Assembly: GCA_013365325.1 (NCBI GenBank)
Contig: JABVXV010000275.1
Coordinates: 21,299 to 85,298 of the forward strand
Length of the DNA: 64,000 bases
DNA from: Dipetalonema caudispina
Taxonomy: Eukaryota; Nematoda; Chromadorea; Rhabditida; Onchocercidae
Direction of reading: 5' to 3'
Shown here: in pieces, positions 11,631-25,618 of the stretch
Layout: every line of letters starts with the position of its first letter
Position numbering within the stretch: the stretch's first letter is position 1
Position numbers and translations under genes: made by a program
Notes under the pieces: model-generated
Databases searched by the model: none
What the model saw: only the letters and a program-made list of their open reading frames with translations
What the model was told of the DNA's origin: nothing

Positions 11631-14600
11631 TATTACTTTTATCCTCTTTTGTCTTTTCCCGGATTAAAAACTTTTTCATCTTGCCGTTTTTATGATTTTG
11701 TTACCATTTATCTAACCATTTAATGTTATTTTGCAACAGTTTATTTGTTTATTTATTCATTTCCTATTCTCATTACACAAACTTTAATTCATTATCATTC
11801 ATCCTGAAATTCGGCTTTTCTCATTTCTTTTCCATTTACTCTAAATTTCGCATAATTTTAGCCCTTTTTTTCCCATATTCTAACTAATATTTAAATGTCA
11901 AGTATCTTATTCATTTTAAACACTTCATTGATGTAATTTATTATCTAGAATTTAATCAATTGAACATTTGAAAAATTCCAACTTAACCATTTCAAATTAT
12001 AATCCATAATTTGGTACATAATCATGACAAAAATATAATGATCAGAAGAATACCATGCTGAAATAAATTGACTATCAGTTATCAATTGAAGAAGTGATAT
12101 GTTGTTAGATCAGGAGCGGATGTAAAGATAAGTAAAATTATAAAGCCAAAAATTGCAACAGCAAGAGGTTGAGTAAGATTTAGGCATAGAAGCTGATAAT
12201 AATGATAAAATTGATCGGGGATAATTTGATCGCTGAGAAATGTTTTTTCATAGATATATCGTTGGCGAAATTACTTAAGTACTGCATCATTAAGGACAAA
12301 TGAAACCAGCATATTTGTTTTTTTTTTATTTTTGTTACTCATTTCATTGAAAGAGCTATTTATGAAAGTTCTTGAAGAAGGAATTTTTAGGATAATTGAA
12401 ATAATAGGATTATAAGTACTTCTGGAATGGTTAAAGATTTTTTTTACGATTACAGGAGTTTTATAATAATTAAGGTGTAAATATGAGCGGATAATAATTA
12501 TATGATATATTTTAGATAAAATGTTTATAATTTGATTATATTTTCTGGATTTAAAATTCGTAGCATGAATTTAGACTTAACCAAGAAATTGGTGTTTGAA
12601 AAATTCAATTGTAGTTTCACTCAAATTAATAATGAAATGATATTAAGAAAAATTGGAGTTATTGCTACTTGTTATCTATTACTAATGCATATCAGTATGA
12701 TATATTTGTCTATCAGTAAGCCATATCAGAAACTTCATTATTACTTGAAAAAATACGAAAAATATAAATAATTTTTTGTGAAAAACAAAAAGACATACAA
12801 GCAGATTTTTTTCAGTAACATAATCGTGGGAAATTATTGTTGAAAAAATGCTAAATTTTAAAATTAAAAATAAAAATCTCCAGCAATTGTTGATGATTTT
12901 TTTTTTTTTTTTTTAAAGATTTTACATTCTTCGTCCTCTTGTAGTAATACCATTTGAGTTAACATATCATTAAAACATAATTTCATTCATATTTCTTTCA
13001 TTTGATTAAAATTTGTTAATTCTTATCAAAATTTCAAATTAAACTTATTAGCAAATAATGTATGTTTGTTTTCTTTTTACTTAATTTGACAATATAAAAT
13101 GTTCAAAAAAAATTCATTTATTATAACGAATTTTTAATTTTTCTTCTCATCCATTGTCAATAATAATCATTCCAGGTTAATTTATACTTAATTTATTACT
13201 GCAAATGGACAAATAATTCACGATTTTAAGAACGATTTTCTTTTTTTTTCTTTTTTTTTTTTTTTGTAAAGACAATTTTCAATGTTCTATGATAATATTT
13301 TTTTACAAAGAGCACTGAAAACTCATTCTTTTTTTTTTAGAGATTCTTAAAATTTCCCTTTCTTTGGCATCCGATCATTATCAATCAATCAATCAGCAAT
13401 AGATAAATCAAATGAAGTCAAATACTTTAACGACTGGTATTGCAGCACAGTATTGCTTACTTTCAGTTGTATATTTTGTGATGAAATTGATTGGAGTAAT
13501 TTTAATTATACATAAGTCAATCGATTTCCAGTTATTTGTCTATTTCTATTTGTCTGATAATTTACTTAATAACATTACCTAATTACTGATTGATTTAAAT
13601 GTTTGCTTGAACGGATCATCGTCTCTATCTATTGCACTCTAATAATAACTAAATGATTAGTTAGTGAAATTGATGTGAAAATTTTATCATATCCATATAT
13701 ATTTAAAAATTAAGAATTAGAAAAAAAAAAAAGGAAATCAAATTTTCTATCCTTCTCATAGATAATTTCAGGTCAAAAAATATTTTTATATTTCTTCAAC
13801 TATTAACTTCATACCTTTATCAAAACTCGTCATTATCGAATTAATTATCAATAAATCACGATGAAGTTGAACTATAATATTTAATTTAGTATGAATTTTT
13901 TGGGACATTATCAAACTGCTAAGAACATTAGGAAGTTTTAATTAATTCAGATATCGTTTTTTTTTTTTTTTTTTGCATAATTCATTAATTATTCGGAATT
14001 TTATTTAACACTCTCCTAATTTTATGTGTAATTATTATTAGATTACATATAATTGATGTATATTTCATTGAAATAGAATGATAAGAATTTCATTGTATTT
14101 TGAAAAGTGAAAAATACTTCTGTGATTTTTCGATTACTTTTCTTATCATTTTCTTAAAAGCAACAACTCTATTCATAATTAAATTCATCCTTCATTTGAA
14201 ATCATACACTTCTACCACTTCAGCAAGAGGATACTTTCTCTTCTTATCAGTGAAATAAATTCATGTTTTTGAAAGGATGATTAAAAACAACTGGGATTAA
14301 CTAATTGATCTGAGAGGCGAAGAGTACCATTAAGTATGCTTTAATTCACTCTTACTTATACTTAAGCAAACTGTGTATCTCGTAATTGAAGTCAGTTTTC
14401 TCCCGGGAAAATTGTTTCCATCAGTGCGAAAGGCTTTTAGTTGGTTTTATTTTTAAAGCCATAAAAATTATCGCTTTTCAAACACTCAATCACAACATAT
14501 ACTAAATATCCATACCGGAATAAAAAGCTTCTTATATAATTGAAAAATTTTCCCTCTAAAGCAGTATATCGGGTATTTCAGTGTAACTTTCAGCATATAG

Positions 14601-17600
14601 TAGGAAAGTTGAAAAGAAAAATTTACTTTTCAATTTTTTAATCTAACATTATAAGTTGCTAATTGGCTATGCAACATAATTCAAGTAAAAAGGTAGGTAG
14701 TACTTTTTTTTTTTCTACTTCTCTATATTAACACATTTTTATCTCTCATATTATCCAATCGACAAATACGAAATTCAAAAATTCATTATTGTCAATTACT
14801 ACATGCATGTAATTCTACCATCAACAAATACTGAATTACCGAATTCAATATTGTACATATCATATATTACATAACAGCATTTAATTATTATTTATATCTA
14901 TTAGCATTATACTTCTTCACTTGATATCTTTGAATAATTACTTTATTTGCATTATCCAAATGTTGATTAATATACCACAGATATTGTTTAATTACTTAAA
15001 TAGATTAATGGAATTTTTTTCAAAATCTACGTATAGAAAGATCATTTTAATTTTACAATTTCTAATATTCATTCCAATATCATAGAGTAATGGTATTTCA
15101 ACTATTATTATCATCATCAAAATCATGTTGATTCAAATAATCACGAAAAGTTCTGGGGAATTTTCCCGGTATTTATTATTATAAGTTATCTAATACTTTT
15201 TCCATTATTGCAAGATCAATTATTCTTTCTATTTTTCACATACATTCTTTTACGATGATATTTCTCACGGCTAAATAAAATCTCCGAGTAGCTAGCTCTC
15301 TTGATAGTTATGATAAGTTATCATTCATTCATCTAATCATCTTTCATCATCTACTTTTTTTTTCTTTTTTTTTTTTTTTTTTTTAAATTCTTATCACAAA
15401 AGAATGAAAATGGAAAATATCATATTGTGAAAAGGACAAAAAATAAAGTTAGTTAATATAGCAGTAAGTAATTGTCACATCAGTTTACCTTTCTCCTATT
15501 TTACTGTTTTTTCTTTTTTTTTAAACTTTCTTCTTCGTCGTTTCCTTAAATAACTTAATGGAAAGAGAAAAATTCCGATATTTTCTTGATTTTTTTTTTT
15601 TTTTTTCAGGAGAAGAACAAAAAAATCATGTTTGACAATTTTTGTGAATTTGTTCCTGTCTTTTCCCATTTTCATTAGAAAAAGGTTGAAATGAAATATA
15701 TTTTTTATTTTATCTTTTGATAATTTATAATAATTTAATTCCATACTAAATAATTTAAGCAATCAATTATTATTGAAATTATCAAACTTTATGACAATTA
15801 TCATTTTTTGTTCTTTTTTTTTCTTCAATAACAGTTAATGAGCAAGCAGCAAATAATTAGCAATTCATCATTTTCTATTATGGCTTTATTCTTTAAGCTT
15901 TTAAGTAGCAAAGTTTTCTGGACACTTCGAATTTGTCATTTCATAAGGGTAATCAATAATTTTCATCATTACTGAACTTTTCTCTCATTATTCCTTTCAA
16001 TTGAAAAATGTTGAATTTTCAATCTCAATTCATAAAATACATTTTAGGAATTATATACTTTTTCAAATATCATTTCCTTGGATTTAATTAGCTATCCTTA
16101 TCAACGTCCATTATATTATAATTTAGAGTTTTTAATCGTTCACAGCAGAATAGCAACTAATTATATCTTCAACAACGATTATCATATAAAGTCATTTCAG
16201 CAAAAGAGAAAGAAAACATTATGAGATATATCAATGGAAGTTCATCAGACGATAACTTTTACTTCCTAATCGGATCATTTTTTCGCAAAAATTATGACAA
16301 CTTTTGCTTCAATTTCATTTCAATGAAATGAATTAATATTAATTGCTTTACTTTTTTTTTTTCTTGCAGTAAATTTTTTTAGTATAAATGATGAAGTTTC
16401 TGTAAATCAAAAGTTATTATTTGTGAATCTCATTTAAAACATAGATAGTCATATTGTAATCAGGCCAAAAAAAAAAAAGAAAACATTACGGATCAATGAT
16501 ACGTATGAAAAAAATTGTTTACCAAAAAAATCTATCATTATTATTAGTTATCTTAACATCACTACGAATAATAATGGTAAAAAAAAAAAAGATTTTGTGG
16601 TAAAAATAAATATAAAACCGAAAGACTTTTTTTTGAGGAGAGGAAGGTGATAAATGTTTTCAATTATTTGTTTCGATTTCATAACTGATACTTCAATTTA
16701 AATGAACAAATCTGGTTTTTTTTTTTCTGTTGGAAAATTTTTTTTTTTAATTAGATATCAGAAACTTAGAAAATAAGAGACTGTTCTTGTCATATTTTTA
16801 GATCGATAATATGTGATCAGAAAAATAAACAAATCGATGATAACTTTAATACAACTAATTATACCGCATATTATTACATCAATTATAACTCTCTAACAGT
16901 TTAAAAAGATTCATTTATACGAAAGAAAAAAGAAAAAGAGAGGAAAAAATCTCCAAAACTTTTTGCGATATTATTATTTGGAATATGCAAATTTTTGTTA
17001 TTAGAATAGCTTAACGCTAGTGATTGATGAAATTTTGCAAGAACGGCACAAAAAAAATCGGTTGGTTAGGTATGTTTCAAACTACTATTTGAAATTGATT
17101 TGTAATTTTAGACGTATTTAACCAAAAAAAAAAAAATTTTTTTTTCCCAGAATTTACCGAAAAGTTAATTTTTCAGTGCCTTGATAATGGGAATTTTTTT
17201 TCATAAAAGATTTTCTCAAAAAATTTTTTTCACTTTTATTACACTTTTCAAGCTTTTATTGGCTGTTTAAAATACCGGGAACATCATTAGTTTAATGTAT
17301 CACTAATTGTTACTGATGTTTTAAGTAGTTTTTACCTGTTATCTATTACCACTCCTAACTTTATATATATATATATTTTTTTGGAAAAAATTGGAAAGAT
17401 TTTGTTAAAATTGGAATTGCTAAGTTTGTATTTATATCGGAGAGAATTTCAATTCTTCCTAATAAAAAATAAATTGATCAGTAATGATAATATAGATGTG
17501 AATAAAATGAAATGAAGAAGTTCCTTTCAATTTGAAATTAATAGATAACTGATATCATTAGATATGAATAACAAGAAGGAATCTATCTATATGATAGATG

Positions 17601-18341
17601 AGAGAAAAATAAATGATATAGTATTTGCTTGACCTAGATGCTTGACCCCCATATAGATGGTATATTCCTGATTGACTCCCCTCATTTATTATCATTTAAG
17701 CGAATCTTTCGTTATCACTGTTAAATATATGCTTTCAATCTTTTAGAAATTTGATAGAGGTGTTTGTTTTTCTCTTTCTTTTTCAAAATCTTTTAAGTCT
17801 TGTTTTTTTTTTTTTTTTGTTGAATAAATTATTGAAAATTTCATATCAAAATGATGTGTAATTCCTTGAAAAAAAAAAAAAAAGGATCAAATTTATTTCT
17901 TTCTCTTGCTTAGATTTTTGATTATTTCAAAAATTTACTTCCATTCATCAAATTGGAGAATGCTCATTTATTTCATCACTTATAATTGTTTATTCTATCA
18001 TATCATTATTTGGGATTAATGTATTACAATTCATTTCTATATCATTTCGCGGTAATCCTAAGTTAGATCATTCATTATTAAACTAATAGATGAATGATAT
18101 GATATGATAATATCTGAAATTTCATTCTTATTTTAAAATCTTCAAACATTCCTTTTATTTGATTTTATTTCTTTGATTTTTACATAATTCTATATCTTAT
18201 ATTTTCTTGATATTAACAAATGATACAACTAATCGATCTTTACAAATTTAATTACCAATGTTGATATTGTATTAAATTTTTCATTTTTTATAAAATCTAA
18301 TTGTTTGTATTATAAACTAATGATATGAAAAATGCTTACAG

Positions 18342-21300
18342 GTAGTTAAAAGAGCTGAAAGTTTACGCAAACAGTGGAAAAATATATCCGATATTGCGAT
18401 CAAAATTTATAATTATTGCAGCAGTACTATGCATATTGGTTAGTACGAACAAATTTCCATTTTCATTTACGTTTCCATCGATTAATAATTTTGAAATTTC
18501 TAATTGATTATTATATTATAAAAATAGACGGAGAAATATGTTACCATTAATTGATTGAATGATTTATCAGTTATGGTAATTTAAATTTTTTATCGAATTT
18601 TGTGAAATTAAATACGATTTAATGTCTAAGTTGCTGTTAAATTCTAAAATTATTGTTTTCTTAGTCTGCAAATAAATTAGATAAAATGATCTAAATGATG
18701 GTATCATTTTACATTCCTTCTTGAAAAACTGTACGATATATCAGTATATCATGCAGTGTTCATTTTCGGCATAGAAATAATTGAATTCTAGTAAAATCTT
18801 GATTAAATTCTTCCATTATCCTAATTGTTATTCGAATACTTTTCCGATAATCTTTCTTGAACTTCCATTCTATCTTTTTCTTCAACTATCACTAATATTC
18901 ATTTTTAATCCTTTCTTCTTTCAAGAAATACCATTGAAAAAAAAAAAAATTACTGAATTTGATTTTCCGAATTAAAAGATGAAAATTGTATTTTCAACAT
19001 TTTCATGCAATATAGTATTGTTTAAAAACTTTTAATAAAGAAATGAGTGAAATTATCGATGATGTGATCTTTACAAAAATATCAGATGAAAATTCTTGAT
19101 TAATTGCTTTAAAAGTTTGAAAAAGGAGGAAAAAAAAAAAGGATAGTTTCTCATCATACTTTATTTCCTTTACAATCTATTAAGCTATCATTTTGGTTTC
19201 TCGATTACTATCCATTTTTTTTTTTTAATTTTGTTTTAGAATCAAAGAATTGAAATATAAATCTTATTCAATTTTTTCTTTTCATCTCTTTATAGTGAAA
19301 AATATCCATATATTTGGTTTCCTCTAAAATTAGAAAATTGAAATATAAATCTTAAATAAATTTTTTTATTCTCTATAAAATGAAAGATATTCGTATCTAA
19401 TTTTCTTTAAAATAAGAGGATTGAAATCGAAATCTTAACTGGTTTTTTTTTTTCCTTTTTTGGGATAATCTGATTGAAATTTATTATTTTTTATATTGAT
19501 AGTATTAAGCAAAGCATAGAGCATCTAAATATTTTAAATCGATCTTTTTTTATACTTGAATATTTAAATATCATATGTTGCTAAATGGTGAAATTTCTGA
19601 CGATTTAACAAAATGATTTCGATGTCGAAATTCTTGCAAATATTTAAGAAACACCGCTTAATGGTGATGCAAGTGTGCTGTCAGAAAATGCAGCAGCACA
19701 AGCCATAAGAAAAAGTTATGTTCATGGAGTATCAAACATCCCTCTACTTTTCGATACTATTGGTGATCGTCTTCGAATGGCCGTTGATCAGGTTTAACTT
19801 TTGTACTATTTTTAGTTGAATTTAGTTAATTCTAGAAAAATTGACTGACATTTCATCTTGCTGATGAATTGTTACGAATGATTTTTTAAGGATTTACTTA
19901 CTTATTTTAGGTTCCGGATCGAGAATTTGTAATTTTTAAACGTGACGGAATACGTAAAACCTATCAACAACTTCTTCATGATGTATATATTCTCGTTTTT
20001 TTTTTTTCTTTTTTTTTCTTTCCCAAATGCTAAATAAGTCGAATGTTTGGGAAAATATTACAAATAATATTTTCTCCAAATAAATTTAGTTCTAAATTTT
20101 ATGAGCATAAAAATTGATTTTATTTGTATTGGAAATTAAATTTATTCTAAATGATTCATTTACAGTGTGAAAAATTGGCTACTGGTTTGTTGCATTTGGG
20201 TTTGAATCGTGGCGATCGTGTAGGAATATGGGGGCCAAATTTGTACGAATGGATCGTTTGCCAATTTGCTACTGCTCTTGCCGGCATGATTTTGGCAAGT
20301 ATTTCATATTTTTCAAATAAAAGGATTATTCAGTAAATTTGATAATGATGTACAGAATTAATTTAATCAAGTGTAATTTTTGTAGAAAAAGTTAATTTCA
20401 GTTGTCCTAAAAATTATACTTATTGGAATTTTCGGAGATTGGATGTAGTTTTTCTTGATTATAAAAAATTAATATATAGTTTTTCAAAAATTTTAGGTTA
20501 ATATAAATCCATCATACCAATCGGAAGAGTTGAAATTTGCACTTGGTAAAGTAGGCATTAAAGCATTAATCTCACCTGCAAGTTTCAAAAAATCAAACTA
20601 CTACCTGTCAATGGTAGATATTATTCCGGATCTTGCTGTTAAAACGGAAGGCAGAGGTGATGTAACAGCAGATTATTTTCCTACATTTCGCCATCTAATT
20701 ATCATTGATCGAGATGGTGAAGATAAATCATACAGGTAAGAATAGCTGTTGAATTAAGACTTTTCGATGAGAGCTTTGAAAGTTAAGAGAGGCAATAAAG
20801 GCTAATGTAATTCAAAATAAACAATCAGCTGGTTTTTTGGTCTTTTAAAGATGTATGAATCAAACGACAATTGAAGACTTGAAATTTAATTGTTGCATTT
20901 GATTAATGATAATGCCTAATGCAGAAAGTCATTGAAGGATTTAGCAGCACCTCAAGTGAGGTATATAATCAATCCAAATAACTGATTGTATTGCACTTGC
21001 AGAGGAGCGTGGAGATATTCGGATGTGATAAAGATGGGTACTGAGGAAGATCGATTAAAACTGGCCGATATTGAGCGACAAATACGACCAGATGATCCGG
21101 TTAATATACAATATACCAGTGTAAGTATTTCATTTACATCTGATTAACACTGATATCATACATTAGTGTTTTAGTCTTTGAAAATCTGCATGTGGACTTT
21201 GAATAATTACAAGCTTAATTATAAGCTTAGAGGCAGTGTCATATTTAATATTTGAACATTCCTCGTTTTGGGACGTTGCACTGATAACATGACATTGTCG

Positions 21301-24300
21301 AAGGACAACAAGGAAAATCAGGAATTGTTTGATTTTATAATAAACCTAAGAATATCGCTGATGTTCTTCCAACTAAATGATAAAAAAATAAGCTGTCATC
21401 AGATGAAATTTTTTCTTTTTTTTATTTTTCAAAGTATTTTTGTGTAATGAAAAGCAAAAAAAAAAAAAAAAAAAAACCAAAATCAGTTAAAATTTGAGCA
21501 TAAAAAGAAGTAAACTGTAAACGTTGACCGTTCTACAAAAAGAAAAGAAACATGGATATGAATATATAATTAGATAAAGTTTATCGAATAATTAAAAAAA
21601 GAACATCCTGAATAGCATTTTTGTATGTATCTACCACAAAGTTGTAAATAGTTTGAAATTTTTCCATATCCTTGTTGTAAATATATGATGCAAATTGCAT
21701 ATCGGATACAGCTTAAGATTTATCTATCGCTTTAACCATTTTAATTTATCTGCCTTGTTGATCCTATACAAAAGATGATAATTACATTTGTAAATTAGTC
21801 TTCATGTATTATTAACAAACTTTTCCATTCTTGTTTTTTCTCTTTTAATTTAACTCTTTTGTTCTTCATTTTGTTATTTTTAACATATTATTCAATTATT
21901 TTAATTGTTTGTCTAATTTTTTGATTGATTATTTCCTTATCTCTTCATTGATAGGAGACGGAATTTTATTTGAAAAACAACACATTGAAAAGAAAAAAAA
22001 GTATTTTTGAAAAATGAAACACACAGATTTGCTTTATAGTTTATCGAAAAAAAAAAAAAAAAAACGATTTCTAATAAGAACTACATTGAATAAGCTGGTC
22101 GATTAATAATATTTCCAATTAATACTTGTAAAGTTTTGAAATGCCGGAATTTCTTGTATTCGAAAATTAAATGAATACTGTATCTCTACTACTTATTAGT
22201 TCTTCTAAGATTCTATACATTCATTAAAATACTTTTTGGAACTATTTTTTAAAAAAAAATTTGAAAAAATAGGAAAACTTTATTGGAGTGGCTCATGTTG
22301 ACAAAAAATGTTGAAATTGATATAATAAGTGACAATGTTGAAGATAACAATTATGTTCATTAAAATTGCTTAACAAACAACTTCTGGCTTTTATGATTAG
22401 TAAGTTATCAGTTTGAATTTCAGGATACCATTGGACAATCATAATGTGCTACTTTAATTCATCATAACATTAATTTCAGGGTACCACTGGACAACCAAAA
22501 GGAGCTACTTTAAGTCATCATAATGTTGTGAATAATGCATATTTTGTTGGACGACGTGCTGGTTACAATGAAAAGGTATAATATTATATTTTAAAACAAA
22601 TTAAAAGAGATATATTTCATCATAATCATTGACCTTTTTTTCTTTAACTTACTATTATTGAAATTTCCTTTACTATATTTTAATCAAATTTAATCAAATT
22701 AAAAAATTATTCGAAGAAATATGATAAACAAGTAATTTTTTTTTTTTTTTTTTTGTTTTAGCGTACAATAATTTGTATTCCGAATCCACTGTATCACTGT
22801 TTCGGTTGTGTTATGGGTAGTTTGAGTGCATGTGTTCATTTGCAAACTTGCGTATTTCCAGCACCATCTTTTGATGCTTTAGCTGCTCTTCAAGCTATAC
22901 ATGAAGAAAAGTTAGTTTGAAACTGTTTTTAATGTAATTTAAAAAAAAAAAAAAAGTTGAAGCAATCCTTCAGTTTACTGCATAAACCAAATAAACTAAT
23001 ATTATTTTTAATTGGATTTTTTAAAAATCTTTTCATGTTGAATCAAAGTTTTTAATAGTTATGATTTGCTTATAAAATATTATTATTTTTCGTTTAAATA
23101 TATTCTTCCTTTCTCATTTATTAACTAGATTCATCAACAAAATATTATTGATCTTTAACTGTAACAAATAATGCTCATCGTATTAAAATGATTTTTGTTT
23201 TAAAATTGATTTTTTTTTTTTTCTTCATATTTTTATTTTGTTGGTTGAAGATGTACAGCAGTTTATGGTACTCCAACAATGTATATTGATATGCTAAATC
23301 ATCCTCAATATAAGCAATATGATTACACATCGATAACATCGGGTAAGATCTTCTGATAACGAATATATGCTTTCTTTTTTGATGAATTAGAAATTACTTA
23401 ATTTTCTCATTTATATAATCTCATGTTTTAAAATATAATGGATTACATCATTATCTTGTAATGCAATACAAAATTACAGAACATAAGCTTGAATATATTA
23501 AATTTAATTTCAAAGATTTTTAGCTGGAACTCATTTCTTGTTGTTAATATTTAATCAATTAACGATTTCCTCATTCTCCCATAAAATCATTTACTTACCA
23601 TTTCAGGTTTTGTAGCCGGAGCGCCATGTCCCATAACGTTATGCCAAAGACTTGTCAACGAATTGGGAATGCGTGATTTGCAGGTATCTTTTAAGTTAAG
23701 ATCTCTAACAAAAATTTTGATTCTTATTGTCGAATATTCTTCGTCTAATAGTTCTTCTAATTTCTCTTTTCCTACTACTTTTTTGAATTTTTCAAATTTT
23801 TAGGTATGTTACGGTACGACAGAAACCAGTCCAGTATCTTTCATGTCGCTTAGAGAGGAACAACCAGAGGAACGTGTTAAATCTGTTGGCTATATTATGG
23901 ATCACCTTGAGGTACTAATAGCTTTTCTCCTAATTTTCGTTTAGTGATATTTTGAAAAATTATATTTTATTTGTAATTTTTCGTAATATGTTATCCCTTT
24001 CATCGTTTTGATTCGAAAAAATTTAATATTTATTTCAGTCCGCTGTAGTCGATAATGAAGGGATTATTCTACCACGTGGTGAACGTGGTGAAGTACTTGT
24101 TCGTGGTTATTCCGTGATGAAATACTACTGGGATAATGAACTACAGACTAAAGAAGAAATTACAGCTGATAGGTGGTACCATACTGGGTCAGCTTCAACT
24201 ATTTAAACTTTGAAAACAATAATCTGTTTCACTTCTTGACAGCACTACTATAATCTTTATCATTAGTATAGACGGATAAGAATTTTCGTTTACAGTGATA

Positions 24301-25618
24301 TCGGTGTAATTCATGAAAATGGTTCATTGAGTATTGTTGGCAGAAAAAAGGATATGATTGTACGTGGTGGTGAAAATATTTATCCATTGGAAATAGAGCA
24401 ATATCTATTCCGACATCCAAAAATTGAAGATGTACAGGTATTGAGAAGAACTGATTTATTCATATTCTTCATCTGAATTGCTTATCAACTTAACTTAATT
24501 ATTTAGATTAGAGAGTTGTTAGCTGAATTTGTTTCTGTATATGGCAAATCCTGATCTCTTGATCGGAATCGTTTAACAAAATCGCGAAACAACCTCATAA
24601 TAGTAGAACCAGTGGTTTGAAAAGAGAGTGGTTGTAAAGAAATGGTGATATTCGTTGTTATCCTACAAGGCAGTGCTAAATGTAAGATATTCCTCTGATT
24701 TTAGGTTGTTGGTGTACCGGATGAACGATATGGTGAAGTAGTATGTGCATGGATACGATTGCGTGATTCTGCAGATGATATTACAGAGGAAGATATCCGA
24801 AATTTCTGCAAAGGACGAGTAAGAACATGATGATTATTAAATGTGCCCCTGATAATTACTTGTTAATCCTGGGAAATTGCTTTAGATTCTAATTCATGGT
24901 CTATAAAAGCATTTGTAATAACGAATTACTTTAAAAAATATGCTCATCAAATTAATCTCTCCATTTACTTTCTTAATTTAATCCAAAAATTTATTCTTGC
25001 AGATTGCACACTTCAAAATTCCACGATATATTTTATTCAAAAAAGAAAACGAATTTCCGCTAACAGTAACGGGTAAAGTTAAAAAATACGAGATAAGAGA
25101 ATTGTCGAAAATTGAACTTGGCTTAGAGCAGGTTTATTTTCCTATTTCTTCTTTTTCTTTAACAAGCTGATGCTGAATTTGTTATTATACATTCTGAAGT
25201 TTTTTGACAATTCTCAATGGATCATTTAAAGAAAATGATTACACTCCTGATATCATAAGCCTTAATTTATATGTTGCTCATATGGTGCCACGTATGAGAT
25301 CGCATTATGATCATACAACGTATTGTGTTGAATGATGAGAAACTCGTAGTATTCCTATTAGCAAGTAGTATTTTTTAACAAAAAATCACTGTTATTAAAT
25401 GTCATATACAGATTTTTTTTTTTAATTTCGATTTGACGAATTTCAACTGCAATTTTTACTTTTTCTTTTTTAATTTTTTCAATTGTGGTTAAATTTTTTT
25501 TTTTTGGAATACTGAAAACTGTACTTTTTTGCAGATCAAACGACGTATTGATCATTTCAATGGTGAATGGGTTTTCGAAGTACAAGCAGAAAAACATTCC
25601 ACAAAACCAAGGGGTTGA
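18342..25618 (+). CDS. ACSF2: medium-chain acyl-CoA synthetase, ACSF2-type
   Basis: Sixteen exons: 18342-18438, 19649-19791, 19911-19982, 20166-20294, 20497-20735, 21003-21120, 22480-22575, 22762-22910, 23251-23342, 23607-23683, 23804-23911, 24039-24187, 24296-24437, 24705-24818, 25003-25131 and 25535-25618 (TGA). All phases agree. The protein is an adenylate-forming enzyme that joins fatty acids to CoA through an acyl-AMP; vertebrate ACSF2 is mitochondrial. Signature motifs in order are the P-loop [15 protein letters not shown] (split by the 21121-22479 intron), YGTTETSP, the hinge region WYHTGD plus [16 protein letters not shown], and VTGKVKKYE with the late catalytic Lys. The region SYVHG at the start also matches ACSF2. 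The first open exon has no initiator before its frame. The ATG at 18429 gives about 616 residues, close to human ACSF2 (615), and the exon could begin at a trans-splice acceptor (GCTTACAG). An upstream exon coding a basic targeting segment is not excluded. Intron 4 starts with GC. Confidence 0.93.
18439..19648 (+). other. synthetase intron 1 with degenerate repeats
   Basis: GT-AG intron of about 1.2 kb. It contains three degraded copies of an AATTGAAATATAAATCTTA-type unit (see the repeat at 19237-19440) and several A/T runs. No further exon is evident in it. Confidence 0.7.
19237..19440. repeat. degenerate tandem repeat, units of about 85 bp
   Basis: The core ATTGAAATATAAATCTTA recurs near 19249, 19337 and (diverged) 19420. 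Each is preceded by an A-rich AGAA or AGAG segment and followed by a T-rich stretch. The spacing is about 83-88 bases. Confidence 0.6.
20295..20496 (+). other. GC-AG intron in the synthetase gene
   Basis: The exon ends ...ATGATTTTG and is followed by GCAAGT; the next exon begins after TTTTAG. Both flanking exons match the family and the phase is 0. No GT nearby keeps the conserved sequence intact, so this is a non-canonical GC donor with an otherwise perfect consensus. Confidence 0.85.
21121..22479 (+). other. synthetase intron 6, contains a decayed exon copy
   Basis: GT-AG intron of about 1.36 kb, splitting the P-loop motif. Apart from A/T runs, its last 64 bases hold a degraded copy of the start of the next exon (see 22416-22471). 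No other coding sequence is seen. Confidence 0.75.
22416..22471 (+). pseudogene. decayed tandem copy of the P-loop exon start, with its own 3' splice site
   Basis: Bases 22416-22471 repeat the 56 bases that follow (acceptor AATTTCAG plus the first part of the exon at 22480). I count 39 of 48 exon positions identical. The copy keeps a usable AG at 22422-22423. Translation from that AG in the upstream phase would give six residues and then TAA, so it cannot replace the true exon, which has an intact motif. Confidence 0.8.

Larger units (their letters stand above)
4098..18341. other. 14-kb AT-rich region with no supportable gene
   Basis: This stretch separates the ShKT gene (minus) from the synthetase (plus), which point away from each other, so it should hold both promoters. 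It is dominated by A and T runs of 8-22 bases and simple repeats. The frames present (for example 7305-7757 minus, 9487-9858 plus, 12532-12771 plus) are low-complexity Lys, Phe or Ile strings from those tracts, or lack splice and start context. One weak pair of small exons at 5268-5751 is listed separately. Confidence 0.6.

Noticed and set aside
12532..12771. 79-codon plus-strand frame with a hydrophobic segment
   Set aside because: First codon is not ATG; composition is typical of AT-rich noncoding DNA; no similarity recognised.
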